Virus record (IMG/VR): IMGVR_UViG_3300035661_000192
Location: 1-35,368 of that record
Length of the DNA stretch: 35,368 nucleotides
Source: a virus
Reading direction: 5' to 3' (one strand)
The notes beneath the pieces are model-generated. The model was not told where the DNA came from. It searched no databases and saw nothing but the letters and a program-made list of their open reading frames with translations. Below, piece after piece: positions 1 to 6,709 of the stretch (the first letter of the stretch is position 1; every line of letters begins with the position of its first letter). The position numbers were made by a program, and so were the translations under genes.

Positions 1-1
1 G

Positions 2-76
2 AAAATACACGTAGCAGTAGATTCAACAAGTAAACAAGTTATTGATATACAAATTACTCAGGAAAACGTACATGAT
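2..76 (+). pseudogene. Fragment of IS5-type DDE transposase gene (host flank)
   Basis: Read in the frame starting at base 2, this gives KIHVAVDSTSKQVIDIQIT followed by QENVHD. That is the usual form of the KxHxAVD...VT..NVHD block around the first catalytic Asp of IS4/IS5-type transposases. The reading enters the phage terminal repeat directly after VHD, so the phage seems to have inserted into an insertion sequence. Only 25 codons are visible and the start lies outside the window. I see no continuation of the gene in the 24 bases beyond the right end. The family call is from motif resemblance only. Confidence 0.55.
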
Positions 77-77
77 A

Positions 78-100
78 TAATTTTTCAAAAAAATGCAACA
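78..100 (+). repeat. Left terminal inverted repeat of the transposable phage
   Basis: This 23-bp stretch (core TTTTTCAAAAAAATGCAACA) is repeated perfectly in inverted orientation at 35320-35342. Both copies lie just inside the window edges and outside all phage genes, as expected for the outermost transposase-binding sites. The exact end base is uncertain. The right copy is followed by CA at 35343-35344, giving a TG...CA-type terminus. The left copy has TG only at 73-74, five bases before the repeat. Confidence 0.8.
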
Positions 101-140
101 CCCCCACCTTTGCAAACCATTATCAAATAAAGTCCAAAAA

Positions 141-200
141 GGTGTTGCAAACACATTTTTTGTGCAAAAATTTTTTGTGTCAAAAAAATGCAACACCCTG
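141..200 (+). repeat. Subterminal transposase-site-like repeats, left end
   Basis: TCAAAAAAATGCAACACC recurs at 180-197 in the same orientation as the terminal copy. An inverted partial copy (GGTGTTGCA) lies at 141-149. With the terminal copy this makes about three sites at the left end, resembling the multiple transposase-binding sites at each end of Mu. Function is inferred from position and repetition. Confidence 0.6.
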
Positions 201-249
201 CAAAATTTCAGATTGGCATGATTTTTGATATTGTCTAAAAGGTCAAAAT

Positions 250-280
250 ATGCGAACCTGCAAAAATTGCAGATTTGCAT
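250..280. repeat. Palindromic element X, left copy
   Basis: A 31-bp imperfect palindrome with outer arms ATGC/GCAT around the core CCTGCAAAAATTGCAG. An exact 31-bp inverted copy lies at 35058-35088 at the other phage end. Open reading frames running through this region are by-products of the palindromes, not genes. Confidence 0.85.
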
Positions 281-310
281 AAAACCCCTCTCATCTACAA
301 TCATTTCATC

Positions 311-345
311 TGTCGGGAACCTGCAAAAATTGCAGGAAACCGACA
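311..345. repeat. Palindromic element Y, left copy
   Basis: A 35-bp palindrome with arms TGTCGG/CCGACA around CCTGCAAAAATTGCAGG. An inverted copy with one mismatch lies at 35097-35131. X then Y is the order reading inward at the left end; reading inward from the right end it is Y then X. Confidence 0.85.
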
Positions 346-355
346 CTAACATCAA

Positions 356-392
356 AATGTCGCAACCTGCAAAAATTGCAGATTCCGACATT
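356..392. repeat. Palindromic element Z, copy 1
   Basis: A palindrome with arms AATGTCG/CGACATT and the same CCTGCAAAAATTGCAG core as X and Y. Near-identical copies lie inside the ParB-like gene (22580-22612) and just upstream of the repressor gene (25258-25291). Confidence 0.85.
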
Positions 393-492
393 TTCTCTAA
401 TCACTTTCTATATGTCAGATTTCAAATAAAAATCCGTTTCTATGATTAATAGCTATTGAAAAGTAGAATATGGCTAAAAATCAAGACTAAAG

Positions 493-508
493 ATTACAAA
501 TTTGTAAT
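493..508. promoter_or_regulatory. Operator-like palindrome next to left-operon promoter
   Basis: ATTACAAATTTGTAAT is a perfect 16-bp palindrome directly abutting the -35 hexamer of the left-operon promoter. The same sequence with one central change is found at 25208-25223 in the repressor control region. This suggests that the phage repressor, or the Cro/Ner-like protein, also controls this operon. Confidence 0.6.
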
Positions 509-537
509 TTGACAAATGCATAATGCAAATGTATAAT
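509..537 (+). promoter_or_regulatory. Consensus sigma-70 promoter of the left operon
   Basis: TTGACA (509-514), a 17-bp spacer and TATAAT (532-537) match the consensus perfectly. It lies about 50 bases upstream of the first gene of the rightward operon. No box of the late-promoter type is present, so this is probably an early or lysogenic promoter under repressor control. Confidence 0.8.
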
Positions 538-586
538 TATTATAGAAAATGAATAAAGAAAAAATTAAAAAGTAGGAGGATGTGCA

Positions 587-1009
587 ATGGCAAAAGTAAA
601 ATTAGTAGGAGACTTAAACATAGAATTTGAAGTAAAGTTCAACCAAACAGAAGATGTAGTAATTGAAACAAAAGCTATCGATGTAGATGGCAAGAAAATC
701 TACATCGGAAAAGCTGACATTACAAAAATCAACCCAAAAGCATTTTCATTTATCATGGATAGGGTTGAATATTTCGTCAAAAAGAATGGCGGTCATATCC
801 TCAACTTTTATGCAATCAAAGACGACGATATAAACGTGCAGTTGATTAACATAATAAATAGAGAGAAAATAGAGCCACTCAAAACTATTATTACAGCTTA
901 TCAATTCAGCAACTCAAGAGCTGTTGAAAAAATGCTACAAGATGGCTGGTTTTTACTCAGCCGTGAAGGTGTTAAAAAATACGCAGACAGATTTTATAAA
1001 AAATCTTAA
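587..1009 (+). CDS. Hypothetical protein, first gene of left operon
   Basis: I do not recognise the family of this 140-aa protein. It is soluble-looking, with no signal peptide or membrane segment, and has a basic C-terminus (KYADRFYKKS). The first half looks beta-rich with alternating hydrophobic residues. The start is supported by a strong ribosome binding site (AGGAGG) ten bases upstream. It opens a run of small rightward genes between the phage left end and the late operon. Such positions in transposable phages often hold accessory or host-takeover genes, but nothing in the sequence shows the role. Confidence 0.75.
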   Translation: MAKVKLVGDLNIEFEVKFNQTEDVVIETKAIDVDGKKIYIGKADITKINPKAFSFIMDRVEYFVKKNGGHILNFYAIKDDDINVQLINIINREKIEPLKTIITAYQFSNSRAVEKMLQDGWFLLSREGVKKYADRFYKKS

Positions 1010-1023
1010 AAGGAGGATGTGTT

Positions 1024-1278
1024 ATGTGGGTATCAGCAGAAAAAAGATACAAATACTCAAAAAGTATTAACTCTACAAACATAACCGTGGAGCTAATATG
1101 GGATGCAAAATGGAAAGAAGCTTTGGTTGTTGTTGGTGTTAACGATTCTCTGTATGAGCCAAATTACAAACCATTTAGTTTTGTGAGTTCCGGGAGAGCT
1201 TTTCTAAAAACAATTAAAGAACTTGAAAGAATAAATACACTTGCAGAATTGAATGAGTTTTTAAACAAATTAAATTGA
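1024..1278 (+). CDS. Hypothetical small protein (84 aa)
   Basis: This is an 84-aa protein of unknown function with several aromatic residues near the start (MWVSAEKRYKY). It follows the previous gene by 14 bases and has the same type of AGGAGG ribosome binding site, so the two are co-transcribed and well translated. There are no membrane segments or recognised motifs. The C-terminus (INTLAELNEFLNKLN) looks like an amphipathic helix. Confidence 0.7.
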   Translation: MWVSAEKRYKYSKSINSTNITVELIWDAKWKEALVVVGVNDSLYEPNYKPFSFVSSGRAFLKTIKELERINTLAELNEFLNKLN

Positions 1279-1287
1279 TATGACAAA

Positions 1288-1316
1288 ACCGTGTCAGAAA
1301 TTTACACTGGCACGGT
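1288..1316 (+). promoter_or_regulatory. Intergenic hairpin with ACCGTG repeats
   Basis: ACCGTGTCAG and CTGGCACGGT form a 10-bp stem (one G-U pair) with a 9-base loop between two genes of the left operon. A third ACCGTG follows at 1335-1340. There is no T-run after the stem, so it is not a typical terminator. It may be a processing or stability hairpin, or a protein-binding site. Confidence 0.45.
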
Positions 1317-1376
1317 GTATATAAATACATCTGAACCGTGTGGGGAATAAAAAATTTTTGAGTAGGAGGTGTTATC

Positions 1377-1763
1377 ATGGAGTTTTTAAAAGGTAAGTTC
1401 GAAATTGTTAAGTTTAAAGAATTTGAAAAAGCCGAACACGACGAAGCAATCTATCATTTTACTAATCCGAACTACACAGGTGGAGAAACTGAAAGAATTT
1501 ATGCGCCGTCTAACAAAATTAAGAAGTTTATGAAAGAGTTATACGAAAACTATCCTGAACTTTTAGACCTCGTAAAAGAGGTTAAGGTTGCTTATTGGAG
1601 AGGCAACAGATTTCGTGGAGAAGGAGCAGACAGAGGTTTTATAGAAGCAGATAAGCAATTCTTAGATACTGTAATCAAAACGGCCTATTTCCAATGGATT
1701 GACATGGGAATGGGTCATTGGAAAGGTGATTTGCAATACGATTTAAGCCCATACAAAAAATAA
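1377..1763 (+). CDS. Hypothetical protein (128 aa)
   Basis: A 128-aa protein that I cannot assign. It has charged helices in the middle (KKFMKELYENYPELLDLVKEVK) and an aromatic, glycine-rich C-terminal part (FQWIDMGMGHWKGDLQYD). It has no signal peptide or membrane segment. Its AGGAGGTG ribosome binding site is strong. It is separated from the preceding gene by about 100 bases holding a hairpin, so its expression might be tuned separately. Confidence 0.7.
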   Translation: MEFLKGKFEIVKFKEFEKAEHDEAIYHFTNPNYTGGETERIYAPSNKIKKFMKELYENYPELLDLVKEVKVAYWRGNRFRGEGADRGFIEADKQFLDTVIKTAYFQWIDMGMGHWKGDLQYDLSPYKK

Positions 1764-1779
1764 CAAGGAGGTTGTTGTT

Positions 1780-2055
1780 ATGTGGAACAGATTTATCCTA
1801 TCTGCCAACGGTATTAAACCGTTAGCTGAATTCTCTTACAGTAATCATGCTGAGTTTATCTCAGCGGGGTATTTAGTTAGGATTGAATTAGAAGCTCTGT
1901 CTGATGCGGAAACTCATTTAGACATTGAAGTAGCTAAGGATTACATCATTATTGATGGCGTGGATAACGAAATAGCAATTCTTCCAATTAATAGGTTTTT
2001 AAGAGTGTGGTATAAAGGCTATTTATTAAAATTTATAATTGAAAAATTATCATAG
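1780..2055 (+). CDS. Hypothetical small protein (91 aa)
   Basis: A 91-aa protein of unknown function starting 17 bases after the preceding gene, with an AAGGAGG site. It is acidic in the middle (ELEALSDAETHLDIEVAKD), with hydrophobic beta-like stretches afterwards. Its MW-start and size recall the 84-aa protein two genes upstream, but I see no convincing alignment. Confidence 0.7.
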   Translation: MWNRFILSANGIKPLAEFSYSNHAEFISAGYLVRIELEALSDAETHLDIEVAKDYIIIDGVDNEIAILPINRFLRVWYKGYLLKFIIEKLS

Positions 2056-2066
2056 GAGGTGTTACT

Positions 2067-2456
2067 ATGTTTTTTAGTGAAGTTACAGAAGAGTATAAAA
2101 ATTATCTAAAAATTGATAACGTAATTGATGAAAAGACTGTCAATTTAACATCTGAAATTGTATTAGGATTTACTGAAGTCGGTATGTTGCTTAACAATGA
2201 ACTTATTACAGATAGGTTAATTTTAATATTACCTAATGAATCTGTGGTTAAAGTGATTTATGATAAAGTGCCTTACAGGATAAGACCGCATGTTCCTAAA
2301 GTAGAATTTTTTAAAATCTTTTATGAGAATAATTGTCTTAAGATAAGAGGAATAAATACTTGCTTTAATATACCTGTAGCTGATAAAAATTTCAGAATTG
2401 ATGACATTATAGTTATAGACATATGGGATAACCAAATAGTTATAAGATGTGATTAA
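2067..2456 (+). CDS. Hypothetical protein (129 aa)
   Basis: An unknown 129-aa protein, rich in beta-type hydrophobic alternation and with few helices evident. It begins 11 bases after the preceding stop, with an overlapping AGGAGGTG site. There is no membrane segment. It belongs to the same co-transcribed set of small genes. Confidence 0.7.
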   Translation: MFFSEVTEEYKNYLKIDNVIDEKTVNLTSEIVLGFTEVGMLLNNELITDRLILILPNESVVKVIYDKVPYRIRPHVPKVEFFKIFYENNCLKIRGINTCFNIPVADKNFRIDDIIVIDIWDNQIVIRCD

Positions 2457-2486
2457 TGCTATCTTAAAAGTAGGGAGGCAATTAAC

Positions 2487-3155
2487 ATGATGAAACAGCT
2501 AATAAAAAACAAAAGGTTTGAAGTAATCAAAGCATTAGTAGAATCAAAGAAAATAAAGCAAGAATGGTTAGAAGATTTATACTCTATACTTCTCATGGAA
2601 GATTACGATGAAGAAATAGCACAAACAAAATACGAAATTGTAAAACTTATACTTTCGGATAAGCAGTATTTAAATGTAGAACTACTATCAAAAACATTAA
2701 ACATTGACAAACAAACAGCTGAAGAGATAGCTAATAACCGATTTATAGAATTTGAATTTCCGACTATCTATATTGAAAGACCGATTACTGTTAAAGGATT
2801 GGTAGTTCCATTATCCAATCAAATTATAGTATTAAATAAATTCGTAAAAGATTTGTTTCCATTTAAAATCTTACAGGTTATAACAAATAAAGGCTTTCTT
2901 GTAGTATTTAATAAATACTTTAACTACGAAGCAAGAGATTTCCACTTTGCTCTTGCTTATGTATTGCTAAATAATAAAGCTCCAGAGAATTTCCTCTGGG
3001 GACAATTCTTGATAGATGGAACATCTCACCCATACTTAAACTACAACATTACAATGAAGGAATTTGCAGAATATCATGATAAGCAGTTAATCACTTCCAA
3101 ACAAGTCCGTGAAATAAAAGATTTATTAGAGGTGGCTAATTATGGAAGAAATTAA
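2487..3155 (+). CDS. Hypothetical protein (222 aa), largest of left operon
   Basis: A 222-aa protein of unknown function. The N-terminal ~85 residues are mostly charged helices and include a possible HTH-like stretch (LLSKTLNIDKQTAEEIANNRF). The middle is beta-rich (IYIERPITVKGLVVPLSNQIIVL). I chose the first of two adjacent ATGs, which sits seven bases after GGGAGG. No catalytic motif is apparent. The 3' end overlaps the next small gene. Confidence 0.7.
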   Translation: MMKQLIKNKRFEVIKALVESKKIKQEWLEDLYSILLMEDYDEEIAQTKYEIVKLILSDKQYLNVELLSKTLNIDKQTAEEIANNRFIEFEFPTIYIERPITVKGLVVPLSNQIIVLNKFVKDLFPFKILQVITNKGFLVVFNKYFNYEARDFHFALAYVLLNNKAPENFLWGQFLIDGTSHPYLNYNITMKEFAEYHDKQLITSKQVREIKDLLEVANYGRN

Positions 3156-3261
3156 TGTTGAAGAAGTGTGGGTTGTGCCTGAAGATAACTTTGTATTAGT
3201 CGTTGTGAATTTGAAGCCTGAAGATTGTGATTTGGGGGCTAATAATGAGAAAGCAGAATAA
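3142..3261 (+). CDS. Small acidic peptide (39 aa)
   Basis: A 39-codon reading frame (MEEINVEEVWVVPEDNF...) overlapping the end of the preceding gene by 14 bases and the next gene by 17 bases. A GAGGTGG site lies upstream of its ATG. The tight overlaps on both sides are typical of translationally coupled phage genes. Product unknown. Confidence 0.5.
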   Translation: MEEINVEEVWVVPEDNFVLVVVNLKPEDCDLGANNEKAE

Positions 3262-3523
3262 ACAAGCACTTTTATACATAACCGAGCCTGTTTATAGGGC
3301 TTACCATACAAATTTATCATCAAAAGATTTGTGTGTATTCCTTTTTCCAGCAACCACGGACGAAATAGACAAGGTTAGCGAAGTTGAAAGGTCAGAAGTT
3401 TTTGATATCTTGATAAGAATGCCCCAATGGTGGATAAGCTGGTATTACAGCTTGACATTAGAAGAACGATATAAATTCGCTAAGATAATAGAACAAAGAT
3501 TGAAAGAATACAAATTAATCTAA
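3245..3523 (+). CDS. Hypothetical protein (92 aa), last gene of left operon
   Basis: An unknown, mostly helical 92-aa protein with a central aromatic segment (MPQWWISWYYSLTLEERYKF). I chose the ATG at 3245 rather than an upstream non-ATG codon because a G-rich stretch (GGGGG) lies about six bases before it. A dispersed-type palindrome and a terminator follow the stop codon directly. Confidence 0.65.
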   Translation: MRKQNKQALLYITEPVYRAYHTNLSSKDLCVFLFPATTDEIDKVSEVERSEVFDILIRMPQWWISWYYSLTLEERYKFAKIIEQRLKEYKLI

Positions 3524-3542
3524 CTGCAATTTTGCAGTCAAC

Positions 3543-3575
3543 AGCTCCCAACTCTCCGGGAGCTTTTCTTTTTTC
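3543..3575 (+). terminator. Rho-independent terminator of the left operon
   Basis: AGCTCCC (3543-3549) pairs with GGGAGCT (3558-3564) and is followed by TTTCTTTTTTC. The T-run is on the plus strand, so it ends the rightward operon. It also separates it from the convergent tape-measure gene. Confidence 0.85.
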
Positions 3576-5797
3576 TAATACTTTCTTCTCTCGTTATCTC
3601 TATTAATTTTCTCTAATACTCTTCTTATTTCTTTTTCCAATTCAGTAGCAACATTCTTAGAAATCTCAGCGTTTGTATTTGCTGATATTGTGATATTCCC
3701 AATGTGAACTGATATTGATGTTGCTGGCGTTCTTGCTGTAGATACTGAAGACAACGGAGCTGGCAATAAAGCTTTCGATAATACATTCTGCATTTTTTCA
3801 ACTAACGGACTTGGCTTTATTGTATCTGCTATTGTTTCTATAAGTTTAATTCTGTGTAAATCTCTCAGTGGTCCTTCCTTCGCTGGACTGAAAGGCAATA
3901 GATTTCTTATTTTCTGAACGATATTTCTCATTATCTCAACAGGTTTATTAGCAACAGCCTTAATACCATCTACAAGTGTTGATATTATCTTTTTGCCTGC
4001 CTCAATTAAATTTAAATTCGCAATCGACTTAATAACTTCTATGATTTTATTAATTACTGCTGAAACTACTTTATAAGCCGTTGGAAAGTTTGTTTTAAAC
4101 CACTCTACTACTTTATCCCAATTCTTCCAAAGTAAATAACCTGCCGCAATAGCTGCTATAACGGCTGTAATCAAGATTCCGACTGGATTAGTTAAAAATG
4201 CCATTCTCAAAAGATTTAAAGCCGGTACTATCATTCTTACAATCACAAATGCAAGCTTACCAAATACGGATATAACCTGAAAGCCTGCCATAGATAATGA
4301 TAGAAAAATACTGAGTATCTTAGCAACAATACCAAGTAAAGCCAAAAATCCTAATGACCCGCCAATCAATAAAGCAATGGTTGATGCAAGTGTTCTGTGT
4401 GCTTCTATCCAATCTTGCATTTTTGACAGATAATCGTTTAATTTTGTAAAAACTTTTATTAGTGTCGGAGCAAATAAAGAGCCGATGGTTGCCGCTAAGT
4501 TTAGAAAAGTTCCCTGCAACGCTTCAAATGTGTTTTTAAATGTGCTTATTAGCTTAGCCGTCCTCTCATTTACATTTGCTTGTTTTTGAATATCATTCGC
4601 AACTTTTTCAAGACCTGTAAAATTACCTTTCTCAATTTGGTCTTTCATTTCTTTATAGTCTTTTTCTGTTATCTTTTTCATTCTTAAAAGTGTATCTATA
4701 TACTCTAAAGCTTGTTCTTTGGTTCCATTGACAAGAAGAGCAACACCTTTTAATCCTTCTGTTCCGAATAATTCTTGCAGTATCAACATTCTTTGATTAA
4801 CATCTTGAATTTTAGAAAGCTTATCTCTTAATACTGCAAAGAATTTCTCTAATTGGAATTGTCCGTTCTCAAAGAAATCTTTGGTGTTAAGTTCAAAACT
4901 GATGCCTTTCTTCTGTAGAGTTTTTATATGGTCGTCTAATTTAGCTATATGCTCTAATGCATCTTTGACAGATGTTCCTGCTACTGTGCCTGATATTCCG
5001 ACCTTTCTTAGAGCTCCAAGTAGCGTGCTAACTGTATTGAAAGCCTGCATTCCTTTTAAGTTTAGAACATTTAAAGTTGGAGCTAAATATTCGGATGCAT
5101 ATGCTATTTCATCAAGTCTTAAACCTGTTGCAAATTTGACCTTTTGTAATCTATCAACGAACTGAGAAAAATCTTTATCTGCAATGTTATAAGCTTCTTT
5201 AAACTTTGCTATATATTCTGCTGCTTGTTCAGTAGAGATATGTTCGCTGTCCTTAACCAAGACCCAGAGATTGGCAGCTGCTTTTAATGCTCCGTTGGAA
5301 ATTGTTTCTGCAGACAGCCCGACTGTTTTTAAGGCATATGCCATCTCATAGTAATCTTTTGTAGAACCCGGATATAGATTTCCAAGCTCTATGACCTGTT
5401 TATTGATTTCTTTTAAATACTTTTCATTGTTTTTCAGTTCTTCCTCTGTGGCTGCATTCTTGTTTAACATAAATGCAACTTCTAAGTTGGCTTTTGCTTG
5501 GTCTAAATCAGCAAAAGCAAGTAAACTACCACCAATTCCTGCAATCGGAACGGCAGTAGCTTTTGCTATCTCGGAAGAAAAATTGTCTAATTTATCTGAG
5601 AAATTTTTAATATGCTCTACGCTAAAAGTTTCTTTGATGACTTTTTGCAGTTTTTGGAATGGAGACTGCAAATTTGCAGTAGTTTCTTGAACTTGTTTCA
5701 GCTGATTTTCAAGATTTTTGACTTGCTCTATTGGCTGTGATAATGCTCTTGAAAACTGGTCAAATAGCTTTAATACTATTTCAACATTATACTGCAT
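3575..5797 (-). CDS. Tail tape measure protein
   Basis: A 740-aa protein that sets tail length and helps DNA passage. The N-terminal 400 residues are long helices with coiled-coil character. They contain the TP901-type core (LAFADLDQAKANLEVAF; GALRKVGISGTVAGTSVKDALEHI). Hydrophobic segments follow at about 450-570, and a DALLY-like structural domain and helical C-terminus end the protein. It lies directly downstream of the tail chaperone gene, overlapping it by 11 bases, which is the standard order in long-tailed phages. A perfect 16-bp copy of the dispersed palindrome (5665-5680) encodes TANLQ near the N-terminus. Confidence 0.9.
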   Translation of the reverse strand: MQYNVEIVLKLFDQFSRALSQPIEQVKNLENQLKQVQETTANLQSPFQKLQKVIKETFSVEHIKNFSDKLDNFSSEIAKATAVPIAGIGGSLLAFADLDQAKANLEVAFMLNKNAATEEELKNNEKYLKEINKQVIELGNLYPGSTKDYYEMAYALKTVGLSAETISNGALKAAANLWVLVKDSEHISTEQAAEYIAKFKEAYNIADKDFSQFVDRLQKVKFATGLRLDEIAYASEYLAPTLNVLNLKGMQAFNTVSTLLGALRKVGISGTVAGTSVKDALEHIAKLDDHIKTLQKKGISFELNTKDFFENGQFQLEKFFAVLRDKLSKIQDVNQRMLILQELFGTEGLKGVALLVNGTKEQALEYIDTLLRMKKITEKDYKEMKDQIEKGNFTGLEKVANDIQKQANVNERTAKLISTFKNTFEALQGTFLNLAATIGSLFAPTLIKVFTKLNDYLSKMQDWIEAHRTLASTIALLIGGSLGFLALLGIVAKILSIFLSLSMAGFQVISVFGKLAFVIVRMIVPALNLLRMAFLTNPVGILITAVIAAIAAGYLLWKNWDKVVEWFKTNFPTAYKVVSAVINKIIEVIKSIANLNLIEAGKKIISTLVDGIKAVANKPVEIMRNIVQKIRNLLPFSPAKEGPLRDLHRIKLIETIADTIKPSPLVEKMQNVLSKALLPAPLSSVSTARTPATSISVHIGNITISANTNAEISKNVATELEKEIRRVLEKINRDNERRKY

Positions 5798-6169
5798 CGT
5801 CTAACTCGTCATTGATTTGTTTGTAATATTCATCAAGCTCTTTAGCCCAAAAAGATATTTCATCAATATCCATTTCTTTCAGGTCAGAATAGCTAAAGCC
5901 ATGCTTGACCATACTTAAGATTGTTGCGGTGCTAACAGGGGGGAGAATATCTTTCCAAATTCAGCAGTCAACTGTAAAACATCTGCTATATCCATCTCAT
6001 CTAAATCATCTTCTGTAATTGGTTTGCCATCAATTTCAACAAGCCTAATCATTAACATCTTCATAATCTCAGATGCATCATTTGCCATTTTTTGTGCCCA
6101 AAATAAATCCTTGCCTTTACCGTCTTTAATAGCTGCAATTTTCCCGCTTGGTAGTGTTATTTCTCTCAT
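5787..6169 (-). CDS. Tail assembly chaperone, -1 frameshift product (gpG-T/E-E' type)
   Basis: The unshifted frame (6169 to 5915) gives 84 aa. Near its end is a run of six C residues on the coding strand (5938-5943). Slipping back one base there continues without a stop through 50 further codons to 5787, giving a fused protein of about 127 aa. The downstream frame has an internal ATG at 5912 but no ribosome binding site, so it is probably made only by shifting. Position between tube and tape-measure genes is exactly where the conserved tail-chaperone frameshift occurs in lambda-, P2- and Mu-like phages. The shift itself is inferred. Confidence 0.7.
5915..6169 (-). CDS. Tail assembly chaperone, short (unshifted) product
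   Basis: An 84-aa protein starting MREITLPSGKIAAIKDGKGKD, which has the look of E/gp41-type tail chaperones. It binds and protects tape-measure protein during tail assembly in related phages. The ATG follows the tube gene by seven bases. It shares its first 77 residues with the longer frameshift product. Confidence 0.75.
   Translation of the reverse strand: MREITLPSGKIAAIKDGKGKDLFWAQKMANDASEIMKMLMIRLVEIDGKPITEDDLDEMDIADVLQLTAEFGKIFSPLLAPQQS
5938..5943 (-). promoter_or_regulatory. Probable -1 ribosomal frameshift site (C6 run)
   Basis: Six consecutive C residues on the coding strand, read TCC CCC CTG in the zero frame. In an AT-rich genome this run stands out. It lies eight codons before the zero-frame stop and is followed by an open -1 frame. 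The second slippery codon (CTG to CCT) re-pairs poorly, so slippage may occur mainly in the P site on CCC. Confidence 0.6.
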
Positions 6170-6176
6170 TTATTTA

Positions 6177-6695
6177 TTAACCTCCAATGTTAATTTTGTA
6201 TTGTTGCAACTTGTCAATGCCATTGACTTTGTAGATGTTGTTTATCACATCTACTTCTACGATTTCTTGTCCGTCAACTTCTAACTTGTAATAAATCACT
6301 GATAAAGTAGCTTCTGCTTCTGTGTTGTCTGCTTTCTTGAATTTTCCACTGTCAAATTCTTTAAAAAATCCTTTGAATTCTGCTTTCACAGGCAATTCTG
6401 TCATTACTCCCTGATTAGTCCAATATTGGTTTGATGCTCTAACAATTACAGTGTGAGATGTGAATGGGTCTGATGCAAGAGATAAAAATTCTGGATACAT
6501 GCTATTAAACTTGATTTTAGCTTCTAATTTGTCAAGTCCAGATGGAAGTTCAAACTCGCCGTATAAGCCAAGCCCTTTTGAATCTGCAAACTTAAATTTT
6601 ACTTTCGGAAGCTCTACTTCTTCTGCTTTTGCTATAAAGTCATTTCCGTCTATGTAGACTCTTGCGTTAAAAACTTTAGATACGTTTATTGCCAT
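6177..6695 (-). CDS. Contractile tail tube protein (P2 FII/Mu M type)
   Basis: A 172-aa protein forming the inner tail tube. Its pattern is that of P2 FII tubes: N-terminal NVSKVFNARVYIDGNDFIAKAEEVELPKVK, a central strand set with GLYGEFELPSGLDKLEAKIKF, and C-terminal YYKLEVDGQEIVEVDVINN. It follows the sheath gene by 14 bases and precedes the tail chaperone gene, as in P2. The ribosome binding site is AAGGAGG. Confidence 0.88.
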   Translation of the reverse strand: MAINVSKVFNARVYIDGNDFIAKAEEVELPKVKFKFADSKGLGLYGEFELPSGLDKLEAKIKFNSMYPEFLSLASDPFTSHTVIVRASNQYWTNQGVMTELPVKAEFKGFFKEFDSGKFKKADNTEAEATLSVIYYKLEVDGQEIVEVDVINNIYKVNGIDKLQQYKINIGG

Positions 6696-6709
6696 TGCTA
6701 TTTACCTCC

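Noticed and set aside
250-392. Possible CRISPR array formed by X, Y and Z
   Set aside because: Only three copies with different arms and uneven spacing; the shared core is a palindrome that also occurs all over the window. No cas gene is present.
23-449. Two reading frames across the left-end palindromes on opposite strands
   Set aside because: They consist largely of translated palindromes (SCNFCRFPTDE, SQPAKIADSD), lack ribosome binding sites and overlap each other.
5797-5912. Separate 38-codon gene starting at the ATG at 5912
   Set aside because: No ribosome binding site; the frame is open upstream into the C6 run, so a frameshift extension explains it better.
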